A stretch of DNA of 64,000 nt. Origin: Parasphingorhabdus cellanae (lineage in GTDB: Bacteria; Pseudomonadota; Alphaproteobacteria; Sphingomonadales; Sphingomonadaceae). Position numbers and translations under genes: made by a program. Below the pieces are notes generated by a model. That model had not been told where the DNA came from, did not search any database, and was given only the letters and a program-made list of their open reading frames with translations. The stretch is taken from the NCBI RefSeq assembly GCF_017498565.1, contig NZ_CP071794.1, forward strand, positions 2,284,001 through 2,348,000, given 5' to 3'. This document shows positions 1-9,227 of the stretch, in pieces; within the stretch, counting starts at the first letter, position 1; each line of letters starts with the position of its first letter.

Positions 1-127
1 GCCGCTACCTCTAGGCAGATTTGCGATCGATTTTTCCAGCGCCGCATCATTACGCTGATCGGTCATCAACCAGACTTGCGGATAAAGATCGGAAAAGCAG
101 GGGTGGTGCATGCGGATCACCTGCCAT
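1..127 (-). CDS. Thiamine phosphate synthase-like protein (N-terminal part, cut by window edge)
   Basis: Read on the minus strand, an open frame from ATG at 127 runs off the left edge. It gives about 42 residues containing PQVWLMTDQRND and NLPRGSG. This resembles the N-terminus of the short thiamine phosphate synthase-like proteins of sphingomonads, which begin with a (L/V)WLMTDER-type strand followed by LPRGSG. TTG at 139 is an alternative start. It is divergent from yggS, with only about 30 bases between the two starts. The catalytic part lies outside the window, so the assignment rests on a short stretch. Confidence 0.5.
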
Positions 128-159
128 ATAGGCGGCCAATAGCCAATTGAGAAAATTGT

Positions 160-831
160 ATGACGCAAATGATCGAATCCAATGAGCGGCTGAATGCCAT
201 ACAGGAGCAAATCGCCAAAGCGGCCAAGCTGGCGCAGCGTGAAGCTCAGGATGTGCGTTTGATCGCTATATCGAAAACCCGTTCCGCCGATGAGATACGG
301 CCATTGCTGGATACTGGCCATCGGTTTTTCGGTGAAAACCGGGTGCAAGAGGCCGCCGCAAAATGGCCGGCTTTGCGCGATGAATATGATGATGTGAAAG
401 TGCATCTGGTCGGTCAATTGCAATCCAACAAGGCGGAAGATGCGGTGCAGCTTTTTGATGCCATCCATTCGCTGGATCGCCCGTCTCTGGTCAAGGCTTT
501 GGCAAAGGCGATGGACAAGTTGGGGCGACGCATTCCCTGTTTCATTCAGGTGAATATCGGCGAGGAATCACAAAAAGGCGGTTGTGCAATCAGCGATCTG
601 CCAGATCTGGTTGAATCAGCGGATGCCGCTGGAATAGAAGTGCCTGGCTTGATGTGTGTGCCGCCATCGTCAGTCAACCCAGCGCCTTATTTCGCTCTTT
701 TGGCTAAGCTCGCCAAAGACCATGGCTTACCTCGCCTCAGCATGGGGATGTCGGGTGATTTTGAAACTGCAATCAAGCTAGGCGCGACGCATATTCGGGT
801 TGGAACTGCTCTATTCGGCTTTCGCACCTAG
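160..831 (+). CDS. yggS: YggS/PLPBP family pyridoxal phosphate homeostasis protein
   Basis: A 223-residue single-domain TIM-barrel protein of the alanine racemase N-domain fold. It binds pyridoxal 5'-phosphate and buffers the free cofactor but has no known catalytic activity. The PLP lysine is K39 in AISKT. Family signatures follow in order: FFGENRVQE, HLVGQLQSNKA, SMGMSGDFETAI near the phosphate-binding site, and RVGTALFG at the end. The length is typical of the family. ATG at 160 and ATG at 169 are both possible starts, and neither has a strong Shine-Dalgarno sequence. The 3' end overlaps the convergent antiporter gene by 4 bases. Confidence 0.93.
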   Translation: MTQMIESNERLNAIQEQIAKAAKLAQREAQDVRLIAISKTRSADEIRPLLDTGHRFFGENRVQEAAAKWPALRDEYDDVKVHLVGQLQSNKAEDAVQLFDAIHSLDRPSLVKALAKAMDKLGRRIPCFIQVNIGEESQKGGCAISDLPDLVESADAAGIEVPGLMCVPPSSVNPAPYFALLAKLAKDHGLPRLSMGMSGDFETAIKLGATHIRVGTALFGFRT

Positions 832-2684
832 CTGTCGCTTTTGGCATCTCCGTTTTTCTCGGCCTCTTTGGCGGCGCGATCGGCTTTGCGCTCCTCGGGC
901 GTGTCCGGCGCTACAAAACTGATCACGACATCGCCTTCTTCAATAACAGGTCGGGTTTCCGTGGCGAAAAATAGCAAGCGACGATCTTCTTTCAACAGCG
1001 CAAGGGGTTCCTCGTCCGTTTCCAGATTTTTGCGATATTCTTCGGCCGAAAAAACTTCCGTAATTTTGGTTTTGCTGAACCGCCAGCCATCGCGTTCGCG
1101 GTCGAGTAAGCTGTTAAAATCTGCACCGGATTCAAACAATATCCGCCCATGGCCGACTTTGCTCTTCGCTTTGCCGCGGCTGTCATTGGACAAGCGGGTA
1201 ATCTGGTCAAATCCCATTTCCGGCCCGAGATCAGCAGTGATCAGCTGGTTTTGACTGTCATTGTCGGTCGCCACAATCATGTGTTGAAATTCGCCTAGTT
1301 CGACATGATCATTATGGGCCTCGTCCAATATATCGCCCTGATGAACTTTTAAATCTTCGTGTCTGGCGCGACGTAGCGCAAATTGGCTCGTGTCCGCTAT
1401 GAGCACGTCGATATCCAACGACTTCAATATCTTTCCTAGCGCCACAGACCATCTGGTAGCACCGACGATCAACACGCCTTCGCCCTTGCCTTCATTAATA
1501 CCGAGCTTGTCCGCAACCCAGCCAGCGGAAAAGCCGTGCGCAAAGATTGTCGCAATAACGACCGCAAAGCTGAGCGGCACGAGCGCCTCTGCACCCGGTA
1601 AACCATAGTCGACCAGACGAATGGCAAATAGGCCGGTAATGGCGACCGCGACGATACCGCGCGGGGCGATCCAAGCAATGAATAGCCGCTCTCGCCAAGG
1701 CAGTGAGCTGAATAACAATCCGATCAACACCGATAAGGGTCGGACTACGAACAACAACAGGATGAGGAAAACGATAAACTGTGGCTGGAATTGTTGGACC
1801 GTTTCCCAATCGAGGGTAGCGGACAGAATGATAAAGACGCCGGAAATCAGCAAAACCGCCAGATCTTCCTTGAACCGGTGCAGTGCCTGGCTGGAGTAGA
1901 TCGGCCGGTTGGCCATCACCACACCCATGACCGTGACCGTGATCAAGCCAGTTTCATGCATGATCAGATCAGCAATGACAAAGCCGCCAATCACGGTTAT
2001 CAGCAAAAACGGCGCTTTGAGATATTCCGGCACATGGCCGCGCGGGAATAGCCAGGTAATCGCATAGCCCAAAGCCGCGCCGATCAGACCAGCCAGAAAA
2101 CTGGCCGCCAGCACGTCCATGCTGATCGATGCAATATTAGCATTGGGCCCTTCATAAGTAATATACGCATAGATTCCCACCGCGAGCAGTGCGCCAATCG
2201 GATCATTGACTATACCTTCCCACTTCAGCACGTTGCGCACCCGCGATGGCACGCGTAATGTCCGCAACATCGGGCCAATGACAGTTGGCCCAGTGACAAT
2301 CATGATACCGCCAAGCAGCGCCGAAATTTCCCAAGACAATCCAGCACCATAATGCGCTGCACCCGTGCCCAGCGCCCATGCTATGGGTCCGGCAATGAAA
2401 ATCATCATGAACACCGCGCCGCCAGCCTGGCGAAGTTCTCGGAAGTTGAGACTCAATCCGCCTTCAAACAGGATAACCGCAACCGCTAGCTTGATGATCG
2501 GTTCCTGCAGGGCACCAAAGTCCCGTTCAGGGTCAATGATACCCAATATCGGGCCAGCAATGATGCCAACAATAAGCATGAGAGCGATAGCCGGACGACC
2601 TGTGCGCCAAGCGACCCATTGTGCGCCAATGCCCAGTAGGCCAATCAACGCAATTTTCACCATTAGCGAATCAACAATAATCAT
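828..2684 (-). CDS. CPA1/NhaP-type cation:proton antiporter with C-terminal Rossmann/TrkA-N-like domain
   Basis: A 618-residue inner-membrane protein with about 12 hydrophobic segments over residues 1-395. N160-D161 in EGIVNDPIGA corresponds to the ion-binding acidic site of CPA antiporters. VTGPTVIGPML and IAPRGIVAVAI are further family motifs. From about residue 400 a soluble domain begins with GEGVLIVGATRW, a nucleotide-binding loop like that of TrkA-N/RCK domains, and the protein ends in a charged tail. It probably exchanges Na+ or K+ for protons under control of a ligand bound to the C-terminal domain. The ion specificity cannot be read from sequence. It stands alone, convergent with yggS. 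Confidence 0.85.
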   Translation of the reverse strand: MIIVDSLMVKIALIGLLGIGAQWVAWRTGRPAIALMLIVGIIAGPILGIIDPERDFGALQEPIIKLAVAVILFEGGLSLNFRELRQAGGAVFMMIFIAGPIAWALGTGAAHYGAGLSWEISALLGGIMIVTGPTVIGPMLRTLRVPSRVRNVLKWEGIVNDPIGALLAVGIYAYITYEGPNANIASISMDVLAASFLAGLIGAALGYAITWLFPRGHVPEYLKAPFLLITVIGGFVIADLIMHETGLITVTVMGVVMANRPIYSSQALHRFKEDLAVLLISGVFIILSATLDWETVQQFQPQFIVFLILLLFVVRPLSVLIGLLFSSLPWRERLFIAWIAPRGIVAVAITGLFAIRLVDYGLPGAEALVPLSFAVVIATIFAHGFSAGWVADKLGINEGKGEGVLIVGATRWSVALGKILKSLDIDVLIADTSQFALRRARHEDLKVHQGDILDEAHNDHVELGEFQHMIVATDNDSQNQLITADLGPEMGFDQITRLSNDSRGKAKSKVGHGRILFESGADFNSLLDRERDGWRFSKTKITEVFSAEEYRKNLETDEEPLALLKEDRRLLFFATETRPVIEEGDVVISFVAPDTPEERKADRAAKEAEKNGDAKSDS

Positions 2685-2745
2685 TTGTAATCTATGCCGT
2701 TTCTTTGGGAGTTATGCAAAAAATCATATTCCCCAGGAATGAATG

Positions 2746-4005
2746 TCACGCAAAATGGTCGATAGCCTCTTCTACAACGCTATAAATAGTAGAGAGTTGC
2801 CTGTCAGTGATACAATAAGGTGGCATGATGTAAATGCTATTGCCAAGCGGGCGCAGCAGAACACCGCGCTCGGCGAAAAAGCTTAGCAAAGCGGGGCCGA
2901 GCGCCGACATATAGTCGCCGTTAGTATCGTATATCTCAAAGGCCAGAATCGTGCCGCATTGCCGTATGGCAGAAATATTCTGATGCTTGGCTAGCTGCCG
3001 CGCAAAATCATGGTGTCGTTTTATGATGTGATCGATCCGCTGCTGCACCGGCTCGTCTTGCCAGATCTGTAAATTGGCGTTGGCCGCAGCGCACGCAATT
3101 GGGTTAGCGGTGAAGCTGCTTGAATGAAAAAACATCTTGGCCCGGTCTTCCGAAAAATGCGCGTCATATATCGGTGCGGTTGCCGCCGTGATGGCGAGCG
3201 GTATCACACCACCGGTAAGGCCCTTTGCCATGCATAATATATCCGGCGTTATGCCTGCTTGCTCACAGGCAAATACAGTTCCCGTGCGGCCCCAACCTGT
3301 CATGACTTCATCGGCGATGAACAGCACATCATGTTGCTGGCATATACGATGCATCTCGGCGAGTATCTCGGGCGAATAGATCTTCATGCCCCCTGCCCCA
3401 AGGATCAGCGGCTCGACGATCAGCGCGGCTGGTGGATTGTTCTGGTCGGCGCAAAAGGCGGTCAATGCATCAAGCGCAGCTTGCCCACAGCCTTGGTCGG
3501 GAAACGGGATCGAACCCACATCAAAGAGCAGCGGCGCATAAGCTTGGTTGAACACGCCGCGCGCGCCGATTGACATCGCGCCGATGGTATCGCCATGATA
3601 GCTATGGTCCATGACCAGGATGCGATGCCGATCCTGACCCTGATTGTGCCAGAAACCGAGCGCCATCTTTAGCGCGACCTCAACAGCAGTCGACCCGCTG
3701 TCGGAAAAGAAGATATGATCGAGTGTTTCAGGCAGGAAATCGGATAGGCCTTTTGCCAGTTGCTGGGCCGGTGCATGCGTCCATCCCGCGAAGATAATCT
3801 GGTCGAGCTGTGCGCTTTGCTGCTGTATCGCGGCGACAATTTTGGGATGACAATGGCCGTGGGTCTGGACCCACCAGCTGGAAATGGCATCAATAATCGC
3901 GCGACCGTCGTCAGTGTAAAGTATTGCTCCTTCGGCCCTGACGACCTCGGGGATCGGCTGTCCAAGACCATGCTGTGTAAATGGATGCCAGATTTTTGCA
4001 GTCAT
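2746..4005 (-). CDS. bioA: Adenosylmethionine-8-amino-7-oxononanoate aminotransferase BioA
   Basis: A 419-residue PLP-dependent class III aminotransferase. It converts 7-keto-8-aminopelargonate to 7,8-diaminopelargonate with S-adenosylmethionine as amino donor. The N-terminal WHPFTQHG and SSWWVQTHGHCHP segments are typical of BioA. FIADEVMTGWGRTG carries the PLP-nitrogen aspartate, and the Schiff-base lysine is K261 in CMAKGLTGG. It is the last gene of the minus-strand bioF-bioD-bioA run, and its start overlaps the bioD stop by 4 bases (ATGA), which suggests coupled translation. Confidence 0.96.
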   Translation of the reverse strand: MTAKIWHPFTQHGLGQPIPEVVRAEGAILYTDDGRAIIDAISSWWVQTHGHCHPKIVAAIQQQSAQLDQIIFAGWTHAPAQQLAKGLSDFLPETLDHIFFSDSGSTAVEVALKMALGFWHNQGQDRHRILVMDHSYHGDTIGAMSIGARGVFNQAYAPLLFDVGSIPFPDQGCGQAALDALTAFCADQNNPPAALIVEPLILGAGGMKIYSPEILAEMHRICQQHDVLFIADEVMTGWGRTGTVFACEQAGITPDILCMAKGLTGGVIPLAITAATAPIYDAHFSEDRAKMFFHSSSFTANPIACAAANANLQIWQDEPVQQRIDHIIKRHHDFARQLAKHQNISAIRQCGTILAFEIYDTNGDYMSALGPALLSFFAERGVLLRPLGNSIYIMPPYCITDRQLSTIYSVVEEAIDHFA

Positions 4006-4631
4006 TGGGCGAAATCCGTTAAGTCAAAATGCTGGTGAAAAACGGCCGAAAGAACAGGAGCGGATAGATTTTCAATAATCGGCAGACGACCGAGCTGTTT
4101 CACATTTCCAATGCGGCAGATGGTGTCCTGACTATCGGCAATCTCTTCGCCTATAAAGGCAATGCCATGTATCGGAACGCTCCGGCTGCGCAGTGCTTCG
4201 ATTGTCATCAGGCTGTGATTGATCGTACCAAGCTTCGTCGATGCGACGATGATGATGGGGCATTCCCAAAGCGCAAATAGATCAGCATAGAGGAGAGTAT
4301 CGTTGATCGGCACCAGCGCGCCGCCTGCGCCTTCGATTACCAGCGGCCCATCGATTTGCGGGATGTTCAAATCATCCGCTGCTATCCTAATACCGTCCTT
4401 GGCCGCCGCAAAATGGGGTGATGCCGGAGCGTTCAACCGAAAATTTTCCGACAATATTCTATCATAGCTGATCCCGCCCAATCTTGCGACTGCTTGGCTA
4501 TCCGTTTCGTCATCAAGACCGGCCTGTACCGGTTTCCAATAATAGGCATTAAGCGCTGCAGTCAGTGCGGCGGCAAAAACGGTTTTGCCAATATCGGTAT
4601 CGGTGCCGGTAATCACGAATTTCTGGCTCAA
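4002..4631 (-). CDS. bioD: Dethiobiotin synthetase BioD
   Basis: A 209-residue ATP-dependent carboxylase that closes the ureido ring of dethiobiotin from 7,8-diaminopelargonate, CO2 and ATP. The P-loop is GTDTDIGKTVF at residues 9-19. YYWKPVQAGLDDETDS follows and VIEGAGGALVPIND is the conserved magnesium/substrate region. The length is normal for the family. It overlaps bioF upstream and bioA downstream by 4 bases each, giving a tightly coupled three-gene biotin unit. No bioB is present in the window. Confidence 0.95.
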   Translation of the reverse strand: MSQKFVITGTDTDIGKTVFAAALTAALNAYYWKPVQAGLDDETDSQAVARLGGISYDRILSENFRLNAPASPHFAAAKDGIRIAADDLNIPQIDGPLVIEGAGGALVPINDTLLYADLFALWECPIIIVASTKLGTINHSLMTIEALRSRSVPIHGIAFIGEEIADSQDTICRIGNVKQLGRLPIIENLSAPVLSAVFHQHFDLTDFAQ

Positions 4632-5770
4632 GCGGCATATTCCCTATTTTGTGCTTCGGTTAAAGCGTCGGCTAACGAGATGATATCCTCTTGCAAGACG
4701 TTTAATGTGAGGGATAGCCGCAGACGCGCGGTTCCGGCGGGCACGGTCGGCGGCCGTATGGCGCGGACATCAAAGCCCCTTTGCTGCAAAGAGGCGGCTA
4801 TCTGAACGGCGGCACTGTCGTCACCTATGATGACCGGAAAAATCTGGCTGCCTGCTCGCGACGCTGGACAGAGAGCGCCGAGCCGGTGTTCAGCGACGGC
4901 TATATTATTGTGCAGCTGCGTCTGTAGCGAGGGCTTTGTCGCAATATATTCTATCGCCTTGTGGACCAGATGCGCGGTGAGCGGGCTAGGCGCAGTTGAG
5001 AAGATAAAGGCCCGGGCGCGGTTGATAAAAAAGTCGCGCAGGACCGACGGCATGGTGATCAATCCACCTTCGACTCCCATGGCTTTGCCGCAAGTACGCA
5101 AGACGATGGCATTATCCTGATTCTCCAGGCTGCCAGATAAGCCAACACCGCCTGTGCCAAATACGCCGACCGCATGGGCTTCATCAATGATCAACACGGC
5201 GTCATTGGCATTGGCAATATCGGCAATATCGACAAGCGGCGCTTGATCGCCATCCATGCTGTACAAGCTCTCCACAGCAATCCAGACCATTCCTGTCCCT
5301 CCCGAGTGGCGATAGGTGGCTATCTGGCTTTGCAGATCGTTCAGATCATTGTGCCGGAAGCTTTGCGTCTCGGCGCGGCCCAGTTTCATGCCGTCATGGC
5401 TGCTCGCGTGGATCAGATCGTCATAAAGAACCAAATCATCGGTTTGCGGCAAAGTAGAGAAGAGAGCGAGATTGGCCGCATAGCCGGTGCTGAAAAATAA
5501 AGCCGCCTCCGCGCCATAATGGGAAGCGGCAAAGGCCTCTAGCGCCTCATGCTCGGGATGATTGCCAGCCAATAGTCGCGATCCACCAGAGCCATGCGCT
5601 ATCCCTTTGTCGAGCGCCGCATGGGCAGCGGTTTTCAGAAACGGGCTGCGTGCGAGTCCGAGATAATCGTTGGACGAAAAATCCTTGCCGGGCAGACCGA
5701 TCAGGGTGCGTTTGCGGCCCGCGCGATCAAGCGCGTCCAGTTGCTGGTGAAACGGTTCGAATCGCGACAT
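4628..5770 (-). CDS. bioF: 8-amino-7-oxononanoate synthase BioF
   Basis: A 380-residue alpha-oxoamine synthase that condenses a pimeloyl thioester with alanine. HGSGGSRLLAGNHPEHEALE, IIDEAHAVGVFG and the PLP lysine K229 in RTCGKAMG identify the family. The RTCGK context is a little unusual beside the more common TFGK/TLGK, but the lysine is in place. The start lies only 17 bases after the pdeM stop, leaving no room for a normal promoter. bioFDA may therefore be transcribed through from pdeM. Confidence 0.93.
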   Translation of the reverse strand: MSRFEPFHQQLDALDRAGRKRTLIGLPGKDFSSNDYLGLARSPFLKTAAHAALDKGIAHGSGGSRLLAGNHPEHEALEAFAASHYGAEAALFFSTGYAANLALFSTLPQTDDLVLYDDLIHASSHDGMKLGRAETQSFRHNDLNDLQSQIATYRHSGGTGMVWIAVESLYSMDGDQAPLVDIADIANANDAVLIIDEAHAVGVFGTGGVGLSGSLENQDNAIVLRTCGKAMGVEGGLITMPSVLRDFFINRARAFIFSTAPSPLTAHLVHKAIEYIATKPSLQTQLHNNIAVAEHRLGALCPASRAGSQIFPVIIGDDSAAVQIAASLQQRGFDVRAIRPPTVPAGTARLRLSLTLNVLQEDIISLADALTEAQNREYAA

Positions 5771-5787
5771 CGCCGCGCTGTTAGCAG

Positions 5788-6528
5788 TCAGTTGTTGGCT
5801 ATGGCCAGCGGTAATGCGAGTTGCGCTTTTTGCATGGGTTCCTGCTGTGATTGAGGCTGCGCAGGCGCGAAGCCAAGATCAAAGCGCACCAGCTTTTCCC
5901 TGACAGCTATGACCGCTTCCGCAGGTCCCATAACCGCAGTTTCAATAGCCGGATGATTGGCTTCTAACCCGCCTGTTAATGCACCAAAAGCGGGCATGAT
6001 GAGATGTTTCTCCGCTTTGACAAAACAGCGCCGCGACACGTGCCGTCCGCGCACTGGAACCCGCAATTTGGGATGAAAATGGCCTGAAATTTCGGGAAGC
6101 GTGGTATCTGCCGTCGCTTCATGACGCAGCGCGAGTCCGTCGCCAACCCATTCTGCCATTACGTCCCCGCCCCATAAGCCGCTGACATCGCGGTCATGAT
6201 TACCACTGACCCATATCCACTGGGCGTTTTGGGTCAGTTGCGACAACAGATTGGCCGCCTCACTTTCTAACCGGGCTTCGCCTTCATCATCATGATAGTT
6301 ATCACCGAGGCAAAAGACTTTTTCCGCGCCGGATGCGGCAATCAGCACGGCCAGTTCGTCCAGCGTTGCGCGGCTATCGTAGGGCGGGAGCATCTGTCCC
6401 TGGCGCGCATAAAAGCTCGCCTTTTCGAGATGCAGGTCGGCCACCAGCAAAGCCTTTTGCGCTGGCCAATAGAGCGCTGCGGGAGCGACCACATGAAATA
6501 GGTGATTGGCGAACGAAAGGGGAACCAT
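5788..6528 (-). CDS. pdeM: Ligase-associated DNA damage response endonuclease PdeM
   Basis: A calcineurin-like metallophosphoesterase of about 246 residues. Metal-binding motifs occur in order: ADLHLEK, CLGDNYHD, SGNHDRD and ISGHFHPK. The family belongs to a bacterial DNA-repair set that also includes a DNA ligase, an MBL-fold exonuclease and a DEXH helicase, and the helicase partner is at 10269-12707. ATG at 6528 (MVPLSFANH) is preferred because family members begin close to this residue and the longer reading from 6585 would overlap trhO. It is divergent from trhO and lies directly upstream of bioF. Confidence 0.88.
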   Translation of the reverse strand: MVPLSFANHLFHVVAPAALYWPAQKALLVADLHLEKASFYARQGQMLPPYDSRATLDELAVLIAASGAEKVFCLGDNYHDDEGEARLESEAANLLSQLTQNAQWIWVSGNHDRDVSGLWGGDVMAEWVGDGLALRHEATADTTLPEISGHFHPKLRVPVRGRHVSRRCFVKAEKHLIMPAFGALTGGLEANHPAIETAVMGPAEAVIAVREKLVRFDLGFAPAQPQSQQEPMQKAQLALPLAIANN

Positions 6529-6600
6529 CGCTCTGCTATGCGATGATCTGTTGGTCCATGCAAGCGGGAAGGGTTGGAATTTCACCGTGAGGCCGACTAT

Positions 6601-7548
6601 ATGCGCGCCATGACGGAATCAAATTTTTCTTACAAAGTGGCAGCACTCTATCATTTTGCGGTGGTCGATGATCCTGGGGCGTTAAAGCCAGAGATACTGG
6701 CTGCCTGTGAAGCCAATGGTTTGAAAGGTACGATTTTACTCGCGCCTGAGGGGATTAACGGCACGATCGCCGGTGAATCGAGCGGTATAGACGCTGTTAT
6801 TTCTTTCCTAAGAAGCCTCCCCCAATTTGCTGGGTTAGAGGTCAAATATTCGGCCGCTAATGACATGCCGTTCTTGCGGATGAAGGTGCGGCTGAAAAAG
6901 GAAATCGTGACCATGGGTGTCAACGGCATTGATGCCGCACGGGCTAAGGGTGATTATGTCGACCCGTTGGACTGGAATGCCATGATTTCGGATCCCGATA
7001 CGGTCGTGATCGATACGCGCAACGCCTATGAAGTGGCGATTGGCAGTTTCGAAGGCGCGATTAACCCCGATACCGAGACGTTTCGGGATTTTCCGACCTG
7101 GTTTGATGATTTTGCCAAGCAATTGCAGGAAAAATCCGACAAACAGCCTAAAATTGCTATGTTCTGCACGGGTGGAATACGGTGTGAGAAAGCCACTGCC
7201 TATGTGAAGGCGCAGGGCTTTGACGATGTTCATCACCTGAAAGGCGGTATCCTCAAATATCTTGAAAATGTGCCGGAAGAAAACAGCCAGTGGAATGGCG
7301 ATTGCTTTCTGTTTGATCAGCGGGTCGCCGTTGGCCATGGTTTGAAGCAGAGCGACTACGATCAATGCCATGCCTGCCGGATGCCTTTAAACGCTGAAGA
7401 GCGAGCTTCGGAAAGATATGTACCGGGAGAAGCCTGTCCGCATTGCTATGACTCTCGGACCGAAGAACAACGCGAACGTTATCGCGAACGCCAACGGCAG
7501 GTCGAAAAGGCCGCCCAAGAAGGCCGCGAGCATCTGGGAACGATATGA
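6601..7548 (+). CDS. trhO: tRNA uridine(34) hydroxylase TrhO, rhodanese domain
   Basis: About 315 residues. TrhO (YceA) is the oxygen-dependent hydroxylase that forms 5-hydroxyuridine at the tRNA wobble position. Features in order are an N-terminal acylphosphatase-like domain (APEGINGTIAG), a rhodanese domain (VIDTRNAYE ... MFCTGGIRCEKA) with catalytic cysteine near residue 189, and a C-terminal cysteine pair region (CHACRMP, CPHCYD) that may bind metal. ATG at 6601 is preceded by GAGG at suitable spacing; ATG at 6610 is an alternative. The stop overlaps the start of the following GST-like gene (ATGA). Confidence 0.92.
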   Translation: MRAMTESNFSYKVAALYHFAVVDDPGALKPEILAACEANGLKGTILLAPEGINGTIAGESSGIDAVISFLRSLPQFAGLEVKYSAANDMPFLRMKVRLKKEIVTMGVNGIDAARAKGDYVDPLDWNAMISDPDTVVIDTRNAYEVAIGSFEGAINPDTETFRDFPTWFDDFAKQLQEKSDKQPKIAMFCTGGIRCEKATAYVKAQGFDDVHHLKGGILKYLENVPEENSQWNGDCFLFDQRVAVGHGLKQSDYDQCHACRMPLNAEERASERYVPGEACPHCYDSRTEEQRERYRERQRQVEKAAQEGREHLGTI

Positions 7549-8198
7549 GCGACACGCCGATCCTCTACAGTTTTCGGCGCTGTCCCTATGCGATGCGAGC
7601 ACGCATGGCGCTGCTGATCAGTGAGACGCCAGTCCGATTGCGTGAAGTGGTGTTGCGCGACAAGCCAGAGGAAATGATTGCGGCCTCACCCAAGGCGACC
7701 GTCCCGGTATTGGTTCTGCATGATGATAGCGTCATCGATGAAAGCCTGGCGATCATGCATTGGGCGCTGGCAGGGCATGATCCGGATGGATGGCTGGAAC
7801 AGGAAGAAGCGGGCCGTGAGTGGATTGCCGAAACGGATGGCGAGTTCAAGACCAATCTCGACCGCTATAAATATCCAACACGATACGAGGATGTCGACCC
7901 GATGGCTCATCGCAGCGCGGGCTTGAGATTTCTGGAGAAGCTTGATGCGCAATTGTCAGAAAAGGGTCAATTGCTGAGGGATAAGCCCAGCCTCGCGGAC
8001 CATGCGATTTTTCCCTTTGTCCGGCAATTTGCCAATAATGATCGCGCTTGGTTTGATGCACAAGCCTTGCCAGCGTTGCAGGCATGGCTGGCGGGCCATT
8101 TGCAATCGGACCTGTTCCTCACGGCCATGAAGAAATACCCGCAGTGGAAAACCGGTGATCCGGAACCCTTATTCGGGACTCAGGACACTAGGATCTAA
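7545..8198 (+). CDS. Glutathione S-transferase family protein
   Basis: A 217-residue protein with an N-terminal thioredoxin-fold GST domain. SFRRCPYAMRAR holds the active-site cysteine in a CPYA setting close to glutaredoxin or omega-class GSTs. KATVPVL contains the cis-proline of the glutathione site, and DESLAIMHW follows. The remainder is a helical C-terminal GST domain. It overlaps trhO by 4 bases and is probably co-transcribed with it. The substrate is unknown. The last 11 bases overlap the convergent retropepsin-like gene. Confidence 0.82.
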   Translation: MSDTPILYSFRRCPYAMRARMALLISETPVRLREVVLRDKPEEMIAASPKATVPVLVLHDDSVIDESLAIMHWALAGHDPDGWLEQEEAGREWIAETDGEFKTNLDRYKYPTRYEDVDPMAHRSAGLRFLEKLDAQLSEKGQLLRDKPSLADHAIFPFVRQFANNDRAWFDAQALPALQAWLAGHLQSDLFLTAMKKYPQWKTGDPEPLFGTQDTRI

Positions 8199-9162
8199 TA
8201 CGCGTATTTCTGGGCTGTTCAAATTGACGCCTTGTATCTTTCGGCAGCAGGAAATGGATTTTCCGTTTTTTGAAATCGATGGCGACCTGATCAAACTTAC
8301 GCAAAACATCCATACCCAATAATAGCGCTGGTTTCTTGGCCATACCCAGCCTTTCAAAAGGCGGAGCGTCTGCAAAGGCCACAGGCAAGCTATCAAATTG
8401 GGCGCGGCCAATGCGAAAATCGCGAGCCGTGCCAAACTCGACGCCCAACGTTTGGCCGGTCACGGCAATGAGGCTGTTCTCCTCACCCAGTTCTTTGGCA
8501 CGTTTTATCAATCGCTTTTTCAAGACGAGATTGGCGATGGAGACCTGAGCCCCGGTATCCACAATCACATTTACTTTCAGGCCGGAAATCGTGGCTTCAG
8601 TAAAGATAAGCTGTCCGGATTTGCGCCGGGCGGTGACGACAATCTCACGGCTCGATGCCATGGACCGCGGTTCGGCCGTGTCTTCAATCGCAATCTGATT
8701 GGCAAGAAAATCGAACAATATGCGCTGGTCTTGTAAGCCGTCGAGACCTAAAATCCCGTCCGCGCCAATATGCCTTGCCAGCAGGACCGGCGCAATCAGG
8801 CTGTCATAGCTTTTCTTGCCGAGAGTGAGTTCCGGCACATAGACCATATCGACCATGCTGCTGCCGGCGATACTCATAAGTTGCGCTGGTTCTTCCGCAT
8901 CCAAAGCCAGGCGGGTCGCGATTTTTCGCGACAGGACCGTGCGTTCTGCGCCGGTATCAATCACAAAGGAAAACGGCCCGCGGCCCTCGATGCTGACGGG
9001 TACGGTCATCCGCCGGGCCCGGTCTTCATCTATCGCGACAATTTCATTTTCCGGCTTGGTCAAGCTGCCGGGCTCGATCGATTGGCCCATGGGGACCGGA
9101 TAAGCCAAAGCCAGAGCAGAGGCCACAATTGCGGGGATCAGGCTTGTGGAAAACAGGGGCAT
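8188..9162 (-). CDS. Secreted double-domain retropepsin-like aspartic protease
   Basis: A 324-residue protein with an N-terminal signal peptide (hydrophobic stretch over residues 4-22). It carries two retropepsin-like repeats in one chain: FVIDTGAERTVLS with D69-T70-G71 and VIVDTGAQVSIAN with D202-T203-G204. Each is followed by a G-I-L-G-L-D or L-L-G-M-D strand, the second half of the fold. Retroviral proteases dimerise to supply two DTG motifs; here both come from one polypeptide, so a monomeric active site is plausible. GGAGAG lies a few bases before the ATG. A paralogue lies immediately upstream at 9228-10211. The substrate is unknown. Confidence 0.78.
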   Translation of the reverse strand: MPLFSTSLIPAIVASALALAYPVPMGQSIEPGSLTKPENEIVAIDEDRARRMTVPVSIEGRGPFSFVIDTGAERTVLSRKIATRLALDAEEPAQLMSIAGSSMVDMVYVPELTLGKKSYDSLIAPVLLARHIGADGILGLDGLQDQRILFDFLANQIAIEDTAEPRSMASSREIVVTARRKSGQLIFTEATISGLKVNVIVDTGAQVSIANLVLKKRLIKRAKELGEENSLIAVTGQTLGVEFGTARDFRIGRAQFDSLPVAFADAPPFERLGMAKKPALLLGMDVLRKFDQVAIDFKKRKIHFLLPKDTRRQFEQPRNTRIRS

Positions 9163-9227
9163 CTTACTCTCCGGATATATTTTTATCGTTTTACTATACC
9201 ACCAACGGGTCTGTAACCAAAATCAGC